Shown: positions 34,866 through 42,925, counted from the first letter of the stretch. The stretch is DNA of 64,000 nucleotides from Lachnospiraceae bacterium UBA3689 (GCA_002371465.1 DFIU01000022.1:1-64000), one strand, 5' to 3'. Notes: generated from the letters alone by a model not told the origin. Translations and numbers: made by a program.

Positions 34866-36002
34866 TCAGTCGATCTTCCAGCTTGCCCTTCTGACCTGCC
34901 CCTCCTTGGTCTCCTCATAGATCCAGAGCCTTCCTTCGGAAATCCCTCGAAGTTTTTTTAAGGTCAGATCATAGGGAAAGGTCAATGAGTCCTGTTTGCT
35001 CTGCAGGATCTGATATTCTTTCCCCTGCTTTTCCTGAAACAGGGCAAGGGTGACCGGTCCGCCGGTATAATTATCCGGCTGACCCAGCCGGATCGTCCCT
35101 GCAGTTTCGCATTCTTCCTCTCCGACCGCCTGTTCATTGACCGTGAGCGTCACCAAAGTGCCCGACGCGACCTGGGATCCCGGTTCCGCATCCTGGGTCA
35201 TGACCATGCCCGCATCAACCAGATCACTGCGGCCGTAGACCGCGTCACAGATAAGCCCTCGGAACGCCGCTTCATTTGCCGCCTGGTCAGGTCTAAGACC
35301 GATGTAAGTTCCGACATATGCTGTCCGGCTCTTTTCTCCCAGGCTGACGGTCAGTGTCACCGGATCAGTGGTGTGGACCCGCCCGCCCTCCGCCGGGCTC
35401 TGGATCAGGACCTTTCCTACCGTCCCGCCGGTCCGTTTAAAGGCAAGACTGATCTCTTCAAACCCCTTGTTTTGAAGCAGCATCCTTGCCTCCAGCAGCG
35501 TCATCCCTTCCGTATCGGGCATTTTCAGATCTTCCGGTCCGCTGCTGCGGACATAGGACACGGTTGTGTGGGCATCCGTCTTGGTTCCCGCTTCCGGATT
35601 TTGGGAAAGAATGACCCCCTCATCCCGGTTGGAGGGCTGCTCTCCGCTGTATTTCATGCCCAGTCCCAGCTTCTTAAGCAGCTCTTCCGCCTCAGCTTCC
35701 GTCTTACCGCTTAAGTCGGGGACCGTGACGGAATCTTCAACCTGTCCTGCCCTGCTTTCCGAGACAGTCCCGGCGTCTTTTCCTCCTCCCTTTCGTAAAG
35801 GATTGATAAAAAACAGGACAGCCAGAATCAGCACCGCCGCTCCGATGGCAAACGCCATGATAGTGATCGCCAGTGTCATCCGGTCTGTCTCCTTTTCCTC
35901 CTGGGACAGATCTCCCTCATCAAAGTCAAAGGAACTTCTCCCTTTCCTTAGGGTATCGCTTTTTTTCTGTAAGCCCTTCCGGTCTTTCTTCTGTTCATCC
36001 AT
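34866..36002 (-). CDS. Membrane-anchored PASTA-domain protein (no kinase)
   Basis: About 378 residues. A basic cytoplasmic N-terminus (~45 residues), one membrane helix (LAITIMAFAIGAAVLILAVLFFI), then about three PASTA repeats outside (VPDLSGKTEAEAEELLKKLG, MPDTEGMTLLEARMLLQNKG, YVGTYIGLRPDQAANEA) and a beta-type C-terminal domain. PASTA units bind peptidoglycan or muropeptides, usually in Ser/Thr kinases or PBPs; here neither is fused. The start MDEQKK fits a GGTGG site at 8 nt; an in-frame ATG at 36026 is less likely. Confidence 0.85.
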   Translation of the reverse strand: MDEQKKDRKGLQKKSDTLRKGRSSFDFDEGDLSQEEKETDRMTLAITIMAFAIGAAVLILAVLFFINPLRKGGGKDAGTVSESRAGQVEDSVTVPDLSGKTEAEAEELLKKLGLGMKYSGEQPSNRDEGVILSQNPEAGTKTDAHTTVSYVRSSGPEDLKMPDTEGMTLLEARMLLQNKGFEEISLAFKRTGGTVGKVLIQSPAEGGRVHTTDPVTLTVSLGEKSRTAYVGTYIGLRPDQAANEAAFRGLICDAVYGRSDLVDAGMVMTQDAEPGSQVASGTLVTLTVNEQAVGEEECETAGTIRLGQPDNYTGGPVTLALFQEKQGKEYQILQSKQDSLTFPYDLTLKKLRGISEGRLWIYEETKEGQVRRASWKID

Positions 36003-36015
36003 GGGCATCCCACCT

Positions 36016-37404
36016 TTACTGTGCATCGGTCAGGTAGATCGCGTCCCCGACAGCCCCCGCCGCTTCAACGATCGGCGTCGTCCGATAATAGAGTCCTGCC
36101 ATTGAACCTCCCGCAACAGGTCTGGCAAAAGCGCAGTTCTTTGCGCTTAAAATCTCCTGGGCATCCGTAAGGGTCAAGCCCATCCCATCCGCCGTCACAA
36201 CATAATATTCACCGGGCCTGACCATGCCGACAGCAGACCCTACGCTCTCATTTTCCGCATCCCTTAAGGTTTCGGTATAGGTGCGTCCATCCTGGATCAA
36301 AAGAGGGAAGTTGACCGAAATTGTGTCGGTTACTTTCTGACCCAGCAGATCCTGGGCGGTAAGACCTGGCGGAGGAGAAAAGAGCGCTCCTTCGGCAGTC
36401 AGGCAGATCTCATCTCCGGTCGTATTGCCCGCAGCCAGGATCCTGCCTCCGCGGATCAGACATCCTGCAGAAAGTCCGCCCTCTGCCGTTGCAGCAGCTC
36501 CATAGGTTTGACTTTCCAGAGCGCGATCCACGCCGACACCCCAAAGCCAGCCGAAACGGGCAGCTGCCGCATCCATAGACAGGTAACTTCCATTTAACTC
36601 TTCCGGAAATCCGACGTGCAGCTGGTCCGGTCGGGACAGGACAATATGGGTCAAGTGATAGCTGCTGCCGCCCTCCGTCTGCATGTTCGATACAGTCATA
36701 AAGATGGTGTCCGTTATTGAGTTATAAACGGAACTCTGTATCTCGCCCTGTGACTTTGCCTTCGCCTCCGCAATCCTGCCCCCTGCGACCGCCTCCACGT
36801 AGAGGGTGTGATGGCAGCCCTGATAATCAAAGGGAATCTGATTAACGCCGGCCGTCAGCAGGCTGCCATTTGGGAAGGAGACATCCGAAGATCGGATTCC
36901 CCTCACCGTTCCGTCGGCATAGGAAGCCCTGATCGTCCCGGAAAATTCGCTGCCGGCGTAGTAATTTCCATCCTCCGCCACGCAGGACTGAATCAGAATC
37001 GGGTCGACGGTCAGCCCGGTCTCTCCATAAGAGGTAAAGATCGTATAGGTTGACTTGCCTCCGATCGTCTCCGCCCCTTCCCAGTCAAACTGGTGAATGC
37101 TCTGGCTGCTGCCGCCTGAACTTATACCTTCTACGCTGACTTTCTTGGGATCAAAGCGGTCGCCCTCGTAAGCCTGGCCGGTATAGACAGCCTTTAGTTC
37201 ATCAAACTCACCGATCTCCTCGACGGAAAAGGACGCCGCCTCTTTCACCTGGTCCGCTCCGCGTCTGGGTCTCGTCTTAAAGAACCGATAAGCCGTAAAG
37301 GCCAGCAGCAGAACTGCCGCCGCGGCAAGCCCCCGGACCGCAGCCTTTTTCAGGCCCTTTCCCCCTGTCCCGAGCTTAGAATCCCATTCTTTCCTCTGTC
37401 TCAT
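36016..37404 (-). CDS. Membrane-anchored phosphodiester-glycosidase-like (NAGPA/DUF2233) protein
   Basis: 462 residues. One N-terminal membrane helix (VRGLAAAAVLLLAFTAY), two bacterial Ig-like stretches (about 60-200), then a C-terminal domain (about 220-455) with the order of NAGPA/DUF2233 proteins: HLTHIVLSRPDQLHVGF, GEYYVVTADGMGLTLTDA, ending CAFARPVAGGSMAGLYYR. In this family the last motif normally reads NLDGGGS; here RPVAGGS, so the conserved Asp is absent. It may be a catalytically changed member. It sits between the PASTA gene (13 nt away) and the secreted-protein gene (9 nt away). Confidence 0.6.
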   Translation of the reverse strand: MRQRKEWDSKLGTGGKGLKKAAVRGLAAAAVLLLAFTAYRFFKTRPRRGADQVKEAASFSVEEIGEFDELKAVYTGQAYEGDRFDPKKVSVEGISSGGSSQSIHQFDWEGAETIGGKSTYTIFTSYGETGLTVDPILIQSCVAEDGNYYAGSEFSGTIRASYADGTVRGIRSSDVSFPNGSLLTAGVNQIPFDYQGCHHTLYVEAVAGGRIAEAKAKSQGEIQSSVYNSITDTIFMTVSNMQTEGGSSYHLTHIVLSRPDQLHVGFPEELNGSYLSMDAAAARFGWLWGVGVDRALESQTYGAAATAEGGLSAGCLIRGGRILAAGNTTGDEICLTAEGALFSPPPGLTAQDLLGQKVTDTISVNFPLLIQDGRTYTETLRDAENESVGSAVGMVRPGEYYVVTADGMGLTLTDAQEILSAKNCAFARPVAGGSMAGLYYRTTPIVEAAGAVGDAIYLTDAQ

Positions 37405-37413
37405 TTCACCTGA

Positions 37414-38658
37414 TTACACTCCCCCATTTTTATCCCCGGCAGGCGCCGGAAGGTTCTTATTGGCGTCATCCGCCTCCGAAGGGCTCCCTTCTGTCGGATC
37501 GCCCGTGCCCGTCTGTCCGCCATCTTCGTTATCCTGCGCCGGGTCCGAAGCCCCACCCAGCTCGGGAAGAGCCGGACTGACCGAAGGGGTAGTGGTCCCG
37601 CCTGCCGGATCGGCAGGTTCTGTCGGCTGGCTTAGGCTGTCCTCCTGACTTTCAGCCTGATCCGGCAGGGAAACTGCTTCTGAAGCAGAATCAGGCAGAC
37701 TTTGGACCTGCCGGCTGTCCGAGTCCATCTGCCGATCCGGATAGGTCCAGGGCGCTGCAAAGTCCTGCCAGGCATAACCGGAAGAAGGACCATTCCCCGT
37801 CAGACGATTGAGCGCTGCCGGAGCCTGATCAGTCTGATTCTTAGCCGCTTCCAGCCCCTTGGGGACATAGCCCTCCGGTATGGCGCTGCCATCCTCCATG
37901 CCTTCCCCGTTCGGATCAAAGCCATCCACCAGGGTCTTTGAAATATAGGAATTCCGGTAAGTCAGCTTGAGATCGGACTGGCACCGAAACGAACTGACCA
38001 GACAGCCCTTATAATCAATATCGCTTAAGTAGCCGCTGGCGGATGCAAAGTCCGGATCGGTCAGCCCTTCTGTCCGCTTGGGGCGGTACAAATAGAGGTC
38101 ATACGCCGTCTGCCCGCCTTGGACGGAAGCAAAGGAAAGATACATGGGGTCCGAACTCCAGCGGGAGGTATCATTTTTCGACCGGTTCATAATGCGCAGC
38201 TCAGCCAGCTCCCCCATGGAAGCCGCCTTGCCGGCAGGTGTATTCTCACCCGAATGATACTTATTCCAGGTGTTTTTTTCATAAAAACGGATGACATAGG
38301 AATCCTGGGTCCGGCTCTTGTATAAATCAGTACTCAAGGTCTGATCCAGGTAGAGTACCCGGACCACAACCTGCCCGACCCAGGCTCCGGGAATTTCAAA
38401 CGAGAACTGCTTAAGACGCAGCTTCCTGACGCTGACGTCGGAGATCGTACTGTTATTGGTCAGGTGAAGACAGCCCTCCTGATCGACGGAAGGCCCATTG
38501 TAACTGGTATAGTCCTCCTGCGGCTTTAGAATCTTTGGCTTTGTCTCCGCAGCCTGCGTCAAGCCGCCGGGCAGGACAGTCCCTATGACAGCCGCCGTCA
38601 GAAGGGTTGCCCCCATCCGTACCGTCCGCTTGATCCACATCCGCTTCACCTGTCCCAT
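37414..38658 (-). CDS. Secreted protein with Pro/Ser/Gly/Asp-rich C-terminal tail, function unknown
   Basis: About 414 residues from MGQVKRMWIK (AGGAG 8 nt upstream). A Sec signal peptide (TVRMGATLLTAAVIGTVLPGGLTQAAE) is split by its basic n-region; the mature part has a beta-rich domain to about residue 245, then a disordered tail rich in P, S, E, D, G and T to the end. No LPXTG or cell-wall-binding repeats are seen, so it is likely released or held by partners. First gene of the four-gene envelope cluster. I do not recognise the globular domain. Confidence 0.65.
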   Translation of the reverse strand: MGQVKRMWIKRTVRMGATLLTAAVIGTVLPGGLTQAAETKPKILKPQEDYTSYNGPSVDQEGCLHLTNNSTISDVSVRKLRLKQFSFEIPGAWVGQVVVRVLYLDQTLSTDLYKSRTQDSYVIRFYEKNTWNKYHSGENTPAGKAASMGELAELRIMNRSKNDTSRWSSDPMYLSFASVQGGQTAYDLYLYRPKRTEGLTDPDFASASGYLSDIDYKGCLVSSFRCQSDLKLTYRNSYISKTLVDGFDPNGEGMEDGSAIPEGYVPKGLEAAKNQTDQAPAALNRLTGNGPSSGYAWQDFAAPWTYPDRQMDSDSRQVQSLPDSASEAVSLPDQAESQEDSLSQPTEPADPAGGTTTPSVSPALPELGGASDPAQDNEDGGQTGTGDPTEGSPSEADDANKNLPAPAGDKNGGV

Positions 38659-38700
38659 CAGTTCATCTCCTAAGATACATTTCAACCAAGTATGCTTCGA

Positions 38701-38706
38701 TTATAG
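38701..38706 (-). promoter_or_regulatory. -10 box of the envelope cluster promoter
   Basis: TATAAT on the minus strand about 45 nt before the secreted-protein start. The -35 is weak. Reading plus, the same spot gives TATAGT, a possible -10 for the antitoxin RNA, so the two units may diverge from here. Confidence 0.45.
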
Positions 38707-38727
38707 TACAGTTTACGGGGAAATAAC

Positions 38728-38905
38728 ATAAGTCCATTGAAAAGGAAGAGCGGATTCACTATAATAATAGTGGAAACATCCCCAGGGCAGGGATGATAAT
38801 CAGAAAGCCCAATTGATGACACTTCCTCATAGAGCGTGAGGAATTAAAAATAAAAAAAGCTCAATTGAATGCCCTCTGCACAATGTGCAGAGGGTCTTTT
38901 GTTAG
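38728..38905 (+). ncRNA. Probable type III antitoxin RNA with degenerate repeats
   Basis: A non-coding, structured stretch directly upstream of a ToxN-superfamily toxin. An AAG-Y-C-CAATTGA-like box occurs at about 38731, 38806 and 38857. Between these are hairpins TTCACTA/TAGTGGAA (38756-38776), CATCCC/GGGATG (38778-38796) and TTCCTCA/TGAGGAA (38823-38843). A terminator closes it. Type III systems carry exactly this: RNA repeats that bind the toxin, then a leaky terminator, then the toxin gene. Repeat identity is low, so the boundaries are approximate. Confidence 0.6.
38872..38901 (+). terminator. Terminator between antitoxin RNA and toxin gene
   Basis: CCCTCTGCACA and its complement around a tiny loop, then TCTTTTG. 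It ends 15 nt before the toxin ATG. In type III TA loci such a terminator sets the high RNA:mRNA ratio. Confidence 0.8.
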
Positions 38906-38915
38906 AAGTCTCTTC

Positions 38916-39323
38916 ATGAAAATTGTTCTTCTATCGGAATCATTCTATTCCTCTTATTCCCGATATTCTGAGATTTTAAAAAAGAAAAATCGTCCCTATG
39001 TCTGCTTGACGATTCGCATAGACGATATAGTCTATGCAATTCCACTCAGACATCATATCCATCATCAGTATGCCTTTTTTACAGTCGGAGAGGCAGGTCT
39101 GGATTACACCAAGGCTATCCCCATCACTGACCCATCTTTTATCTCAAGTCAAACAGCCTGGATTGAAACAGAAGAATGGACGGTTATAAAGGGACATGAA
39201 AATAAGATCAGATCCGGGTTCAGAAAATATCTCTCAAGATATAAGCGTGCGGTCAAACACCCGGAAATCCCCGTCAACCAAACAATCATTAAATACAGCG
39301 CCCTGCAGTATTTTTGTATATGA
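38916..39323 (+). CDS. Type III toxin-antitoxin toxin, TenpN/CptN-like endoribonuclease
   Basis: 135 residues. The pattern KKKNRPYVCLTIRIDD, YAIPLRHHIHHQYAF, GLDYTKAIPI, then KIRSGFRKYLSRYKRA and SALQYF at the C-terminus matches my knowledge of TenpIN/CptIN-type toxins of the ToxN/AbiQ superfamily. These cut RNA at A-rich sites and are held inactive by the antitoxin RNA; many defend against phage. The start ATG at 38916 fits the family N-terminus (MKIVLLSESFY). A longer frame would begin inside the terminator with a TTG. It lies next to a prophage and a tRNA. Confidence 0.8.
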   Translation: MKIVLLSESFYSSYSRYSEILKKKNRPYVCLTIRIDDIVYAIPLRHHIHHQYAFFTVGEAGLDYTKAIPITDPSFISSQTAWIETEEWTVIKGHENKIRSGFRKYLSRYKRAVKHPEIPVNQTIIKYSALQYFCI

Positions 39324-39353
39324 AAAAGGGATGCAGAAACCTGCATCCCTTTT
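39324..39353. terminator. Bidirectional terminator between toxin gene and tRNA-Gly
   Basis: AAAAGGGATGCAG and its exact complement with a 4-nt loop. The stem ends give U-runs on both strands. It overlaps the last codon of the toxin region. Confidence 0.85.
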
Positions 39354-39358
39354 AAAAG

Positions 39359-39430
39359 AGCGCGAGACGGGGATCGAACCCGCGACCCCCACCTTGGCAA
39401 GGTGGTGCTCCACCGCTGAGCCACTCGCGC
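39359..39430 (-). tRNA. tRNA-Gly (anticodon GCC)
   Basis: Full cloverleaf on the minus strand: acceptor GCGCGAG/CTCGCGC, D-arm GTGGCTCAGC..., anticodon arm CACCTTGCCAAGGTG with GCC, and T-arm with GGTTCGATCC. Discriminator U; CCA is not encoded. Confidence 0.97.
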
Positions 39431-39481
39431 ATTTGTTGTTCCTCACAACAAATAATACTATATCGGAAATCTCCGTCTTTG

Positions 39482-40414
39482 TCAACCGATTTTTTTCGCT
39501 TTATGGACCAGATTTCTCATAATCTCAAAATTTCGCTTATCGTTCTTCTGCTGGTTGGACAGAACAAAGCCGGAGAAGAGGGACATCAGAGCCGCCATGA
39601 TCACAAAGCCGCAGACAATCAGCGTCGGGAACTTGGCTACAACTCCGGTCGACAGATAAGCCGCAAAGACAGGTACGAAAAACGCCGCCCCCACAATGGT
39701 CAAGACCAGAGCCAGGAAGCCGTAAAAAGCCATCGGCTTATAGTTTCGAAAAAGATTGAGAATCGTCCTTAAGACTTTGAAGCCGTCAGAATAGGTATTG
39801 AGCTTTGAGACACTGCCCTGGGGACGATCCCGATATTCGATGATGACGTTGTCCACCTGCATATTGTTGTAAACCGCATGGATGGTCATTTCTGTCTCGA
39901 TTTCAAAGCCGCTTGAAAGCACGGGATAAGTCTTGACAAAGTCATAACTGAAAGCCCGAAAGCCGGTCATGATATCCTTGATCCTGCAGCCGAACAGGCG
40001 GTTGATGCTGCCCCTGACAATGGAATTTCCAAAATTATGGAAGGGTCTCTTATTTTCCGTAAAATAAGTAGAGGACAGACGGTCGCCGACCACCATCTCC
40101 GCATTGTAGTTCAGGACCCGGTCAACGAGCTCCGGTGCTTTATCCATGGGATAGGTATCGTCGCCGTCCACCATAACATAGCACTCCGCGTCAATCTCAC
40201 GGAACATACGGCGGATGACATTTCCCTTGCCCTGCATATACTCATTGCGCACCACAGCGCCCGCAGCCTCGGCAATTTCAGCCGTCCGATCGGCGGAGTT
40301 ATTGTTATACACATAGATGACCGCCTCCGGCAAAGCCGCCTGTGCATCCTTAATAACCTTCTCAATCGTCTTCTCCTCGTTGTAGCACGGGATCAAAACC
40401 GCAATTTTATCCAT
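39482..40414 (-). CDS. Family 2 glycosyltransferase, polyprenyl-phosphate sugar type
   Basis: 310 residues. GT-A domain: IAVLIPCYNEEKTIEKVI, YNNNSADRTAEIA, the metal site VDGDDTYPMD and DIMTGFRAFS. Two C-terminal membrane helices (YGFLALVLTIVGAAFFVPVFA; LIVCGFVIMAALMSLFSGFVL, each in part). This is the DPM1/GtrB-like plan that moves a sugar to undecaprenyl phosphate for envelope glycans. No adjacent flippase. It lies between tRNA-Gly and the prophage attachment site. Confidence 0.9.
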   Translation of the reverse strand: MDKIAVLIPCYNEEKTIEKVIKDAQAALPEAVIYVYNNNSADRTAEIAEAAGAVVRNEYMQGKGNVIRRMFREIDAECYVMVDGDDTYPMDKAPELVDRVLNYNAEMVVGDRLSSTYFTENKRPFHNFGNSIVRGSINRLFGCRIKDIMTGFRAFSYDFVKTYPVLSSGFEIETEMTIHAVYNNMQVDNVIIEYRDRPQGSVSKLNTYSDGFKVLRTILNLFRNYKPMAFYGFLALVLTIVGAAFFVPVFAAYLSTGVVAKFPTLIVCGFVIMAALMSLFSGFVLSNQQKNDKRNFEIMRNLVHKAKKIG

Positions 40415-40510
40415 GACCGTTCCTTCCTAAGCAGAGCGTTTTCAACATTCATCATTATAGAACAAGTGGATTCTTTCAACAAGCCAGATCTGCCTGTTTC
40501 CCCCTCTTTC

Positions 40511-40541
40511 AAAAAAAGAACCGGGAACAGGTCCCGGCTCT
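40511..40541 (-). terminator. Terminator just outside the prophage, probably of the target tRNA
   Basis: AGAGCCGGGA/TCCCGGTTCT stem followed by seven T on the minus strand. It is 27 nt from the tRNA 3'-end copy at 40568, as expected for the terminator of the tRNA unit the phage entered. Confidence 0.85.
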
Positions 40542-40567
40542 TTATGCCCCACAGAATATAGAAAATA

Positions 40568-40585
40568 AAAAGAGCGCGAGACGGG
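40568..40585 (-). other. Prophage attachment site (left end), copy of a tRNA-Gly 3' end
   Basis: 18 bp identical to 39354-39371, covering the acceptor 3' strand, the end of the T-stem and the discriminator of tRNA-Gly. The rest of a tRNA is absent here. Integration into a tRNA 3' end leaves such a copy at one side and the complete tRNA at the other, expected to the right of this window. Confidence 0.75.
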
Positions 40586-40828
40586 CTTCCCTTCTGTAAC
40601 ACATAGCACGTCTGCATGTGTAAAATCGGGTTTTCACCGAATACATCATGACACAATTCGACTATGAGTGTCAAATTGTGTCGCATGTTTGTCGCATGAA
40701 ATTAAGAGAAAAAGTAAAAGGTCCGGAAGCCTTCCTCCGGGTCTCTCCTTTACTTTACGCAAATTCTGTGTACCGCAGTGATAGTATATCGGGGTTTGAT
40801 TCAATATACGCCAGACACGTTCAAATAA
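40586..40828. other. Spacer between attachment site and endolysin gene
   Basis: No gene. It contains a GACACAATT/AATTGTGTC inverted repeat (40650-40658 and 40674-40682) and a nearby repeated GTCGCATG (40680-40687 and 40691-40698). These might be arm-type sites for integrase or excisionase; there is no direct proof. Confidence 0.4.
40706..40753 (-). terminator. Terminator of the prophage late operon
   Basis: An imperfect long hairpin (GTAAAGG...CCTTTTAC outside, CCGGAGG...TTCCGG inside) followed by TTTTTC on the minus strand, about 75 nt after the endolysin stop. Confidence 0.65.
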
Positions 40829-42601
40829 TTAAGACTTAAATCCAATGTATTTACCGGAGACATAGCCTCGCTTCCCGACTGAGTTTTCAATTAGATACCA
40901 ACCTCCCACGCAGGGCTTAACTACAGTCACGCGTTCTCCTTGCTTGAGCGGGGAGAAGCTGCACCGCTCCGCAGTTTTGACCGGGTGCTTTCTGACATTT
41001 AGATCAGTCAACACTTCTGCCATTTTTTGCGCCGGCGCAATTTTTTGCAGTTGATCAAGAGCGGATACTGTATCTGCCCCAAGACGTTTCTCTGTACCTT
41101 TCAGCACAAACGTGATGTAGTGCTGGTAGTATTTGGTCCAGTCCTCTCCATATGCCGCTGCCACGTCCGGGTTATGCGCCTTATAGAACGCCGGATCAAA
41201 AGTAGAACATCCCTGTCGTCCTTCCTTAATTCCATAGGTCCGGAAATGCTCATAAGCATCTTTGGATCCATAAGCTTTCTTGATATCCGAGTACCTGGAC
41301 TTATAGAAGGCATCGTCAAAGACCGGTCTGTAGTCAAAGGCTGCCTTTACCGGCCTACGCATAGTTGCCTTGCCTTCTCCAAGATTGACAGCCGTATGAT
41401 GCCCCTCGTAGAGCAGGATATCACCCGGCAGGAGCTTGTCCGGGCTGGATACATACTCTGACATAGTATGGATCTTCACATCAGCTCCGCAGGACGTGAT
41501 GATTTTCCTCATGTTTCCGGTATATCCGTCCACATTGATACGATCCGCCCAGTCCTTATGCCCTGTCAGGATCAGGGATGCTTTGACATTTGCCAACACA
41601 CCTGCAGAGCAATCGTTGTTGCAGGGTACTGTGATCTGCCTGGGATCGTACCCAGATGCCTCAAGATGCTGCCAGTACGACGTGCGCTTGTACTGATCGT
41701 AGCCGACCAGATCATTTTGTGCGGCATAAATGGATAAGGTCGCCAGCATTTCGGCAATCTGTCGGTCGCTGAATCTGATCACATGCGTCCACGGCCGGCT
41801 GTACCAATTGATAACAGACCACTCAGTCCCGGTCTGGTCTCCAGCTTTGCCGCCGGAGTAGCGTCCCCGCTCATCATGTCCGCTGTTGCTAATTTTCCCT
41901 TTATATGCTGAAAAATCTGTGATTGCTGTCAATTCTTTCTTCACCCCTTTTGGCTGCTCTTCTTTGCAGTATCGATCAATAAATTCCCTGCATTTTAAAT
42001 GACGCGACCAGAATTTCGCATCGCCCACCTGATTGTTAGAGCTGGGATCCCTCTGATCTTTGACCAGGGATGCCATAATCGCATCCAGGGAGAAATTACC
42101 GCCTAACCGATCAAAGATCCGGTTGACTGGTTTCAGACCGCCCAGATGACGGATCTCGCAGTACATCATTACGGCTTTTGTGCTTTTCGTGTACGTCTTT
42201 TCGCAGTCAGCAATGTACTTCTCCATCAGATCAGCAAAAAGCCTGTCCTGGCACTCGTGCCCCGCTGATGAATCAATCAGACTGATCAGGGTCTGTTTCT
42301 GGGCGGAAGATGGATTCCATCTCTCTTTGACCCAATCATGTCTTCCGTCAATCATGTTTCTGATCGATCCGGACCTATCAATCTGCTTAAAGGCTTCCGG
42401 ATCTTTGGTATAGATCATCGAGATTAGCTTTTGCGCTTCATCTCCATAGTTCTGCGCCCATCCCAGTGTGATGGTGTGTTCCTTCTGACTGTTGGTGTAG
42501 GGGGCAGCATAGGCAGAGTATCGTCTCCGCCCGTAGATCTGTCCGCCTGATTCCACCGCCCCTATAGCATTCACCAGAACGTCCATGTTGTGCTTAGTCA
42601 T
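40829..42601 (-). CDS. Modular phage endolysin
   Basis: 590 residues. N-terminal domain (about 1-215) with GAVESGGQIYG and TLGWAQNYG, of lysozyme/chitosanase-like type; a central CHAP/NlpC-like domain (about 255-400) with NNDCSAGVLANV holding the likely catalytic Cys and YEGHHTAVNLG the His; two short DPAFYKAHNPDVAAAYG-type repeats (about 415-495) that are probably wall-binding; and a C-terminal SH3b domain (LNVRKHP...RGYVSGKYIGF). It cleaves peptidoglycan at lysis. A TTGCGCCGGCGCAA palindrome lies in the linker before SH3b (IAPAQ). Next to the holin gene. Confidence 0.88.
   Translation of the reverse strand: MTKHNMDVLVNAIGAVESGGQIYGRRRYSAYAAPYTNSQKEHTITLGWAQNYGDEAQKLISMIYTKDPEAFKQIDRSGSIRNMIDGRHDWVKERWNPSSAQKQTLISLIDSSAGHECQDRLFADLMEKYIADCEKTYTKSTKAVMMYCEIRHLGGLKPVNRIFDRLGGNFSLDAIMASLVKDQRDPSSNNQVGDAKFWSRHLKCREFIDRYCKEEQPKGVKKELTAITDFSAYKGKISNSGHDERGRYSGGKAGDQTGTEWSVINWYSRPWTHVIRFSDRQIAEMLATLSIYAAQNDLVGYDQYKRTSYWQHLEASGYDPRQITVPCNNDCSAGVLANVKASLILTGHKDWADRINVDGYTGNMRKIITSCGADVKIHTMSEYVSSPDKLLPGDILLYEGHHTAVNLGEGKATMRRPVKAAFDYRPVFDDAFYKSRYSDIKKAYGSKDAYEHFRTYGIKEGRQGCSTFDPAFYKAHNPDVAAAYGEDWTKYYQHYITFVLKGTEKRLGADTVSALDQLQKIAPAQKMAEVLTDLNVRKHPVKTAERCSFSPLKQGERVTVVKPCVGGWYLIENSVGKRGYVSGKYIGFKS
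41027..41040. repeat. TTGCGCCGGCGCAA palindrome, copy 1 (in endolysin)
   Basis: Perfect 14-bp palindrome, coding IAPAQ in the linker before the SH3b domain. Same core as at 60699 and 60933. Confidence 0.85.
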
Positions 42602-42603
42602 GA

Positions 42604-42864
42604 TCAGCCCTCTTTAGGTGTGGCATATGTCAGTGCCTGCTCACTGTCAGACAACCCGGCAGTTGTCGGGTCTGCTACTACTCCAACAATGGCAAGCACC
42701 ACAAATACAGCATTGACAGCCTCGATCAGTTTGTTGCTGATTTCCCCAAGATCAATACTGATGCCGAACACACTTCCAATTGCCTGAATTAACAAAATCA
42801 CTGCTGGGATAATTGCCAGCCAGAAGTTTTTATTTTTGATACGTACTTTCCAGTTGATATTCAT
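42604..42864 (-). CDS. Phage holin (phi LC3-like)
   Basis: 86 residues from MNINWKVRIKNKNFW (GGAGG upstream; the longer frame to 42918 lacks one). Two membrane segments (LAIIPAVILLIQAIGSVFGI; LIEAVNAVFVVLAIVGVVADPT, in part) and the typical TTAGLSDSEQALTYATPKE tail. It permeabilises the membrane and releases the endolysin encoded 2 nt downstream. Confidence 0.92.
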   Translation of the reverse strand: MNINWKVRIKNKNFWLAIIPAVILLIQAIGSVFGISIDLGEISNKLIEAVNAVFVVLAIVGVVADPTTAGLSDSEQALTYATPKEG

Positions 42865-42925
42865 AATCTCTCCTCCCAATAAAAAATGAGACCACAGGCG
42901 ATTTACCCATAGTCCCATCGGACAC

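Noticed and set aside
38865..38915. N-terminal extension of the type III toxin from a TTG at 38865
   Set aside because: It would translate the terminator hairpin; the ATG at 38916 gives the usual toxin N-terminus.
39149..39485. ORFs on both strands over the tRNA-Gly region
   Set aside because: They translate the tRNA, the terminator and the antisense of the toxin gene; no independent support.
40571..40600. A second full tRNA at the prophage edge
   Set aside because: Only the acceptor 3' strand and the end of the T-stem are present; the D and anticodon arms are absent.
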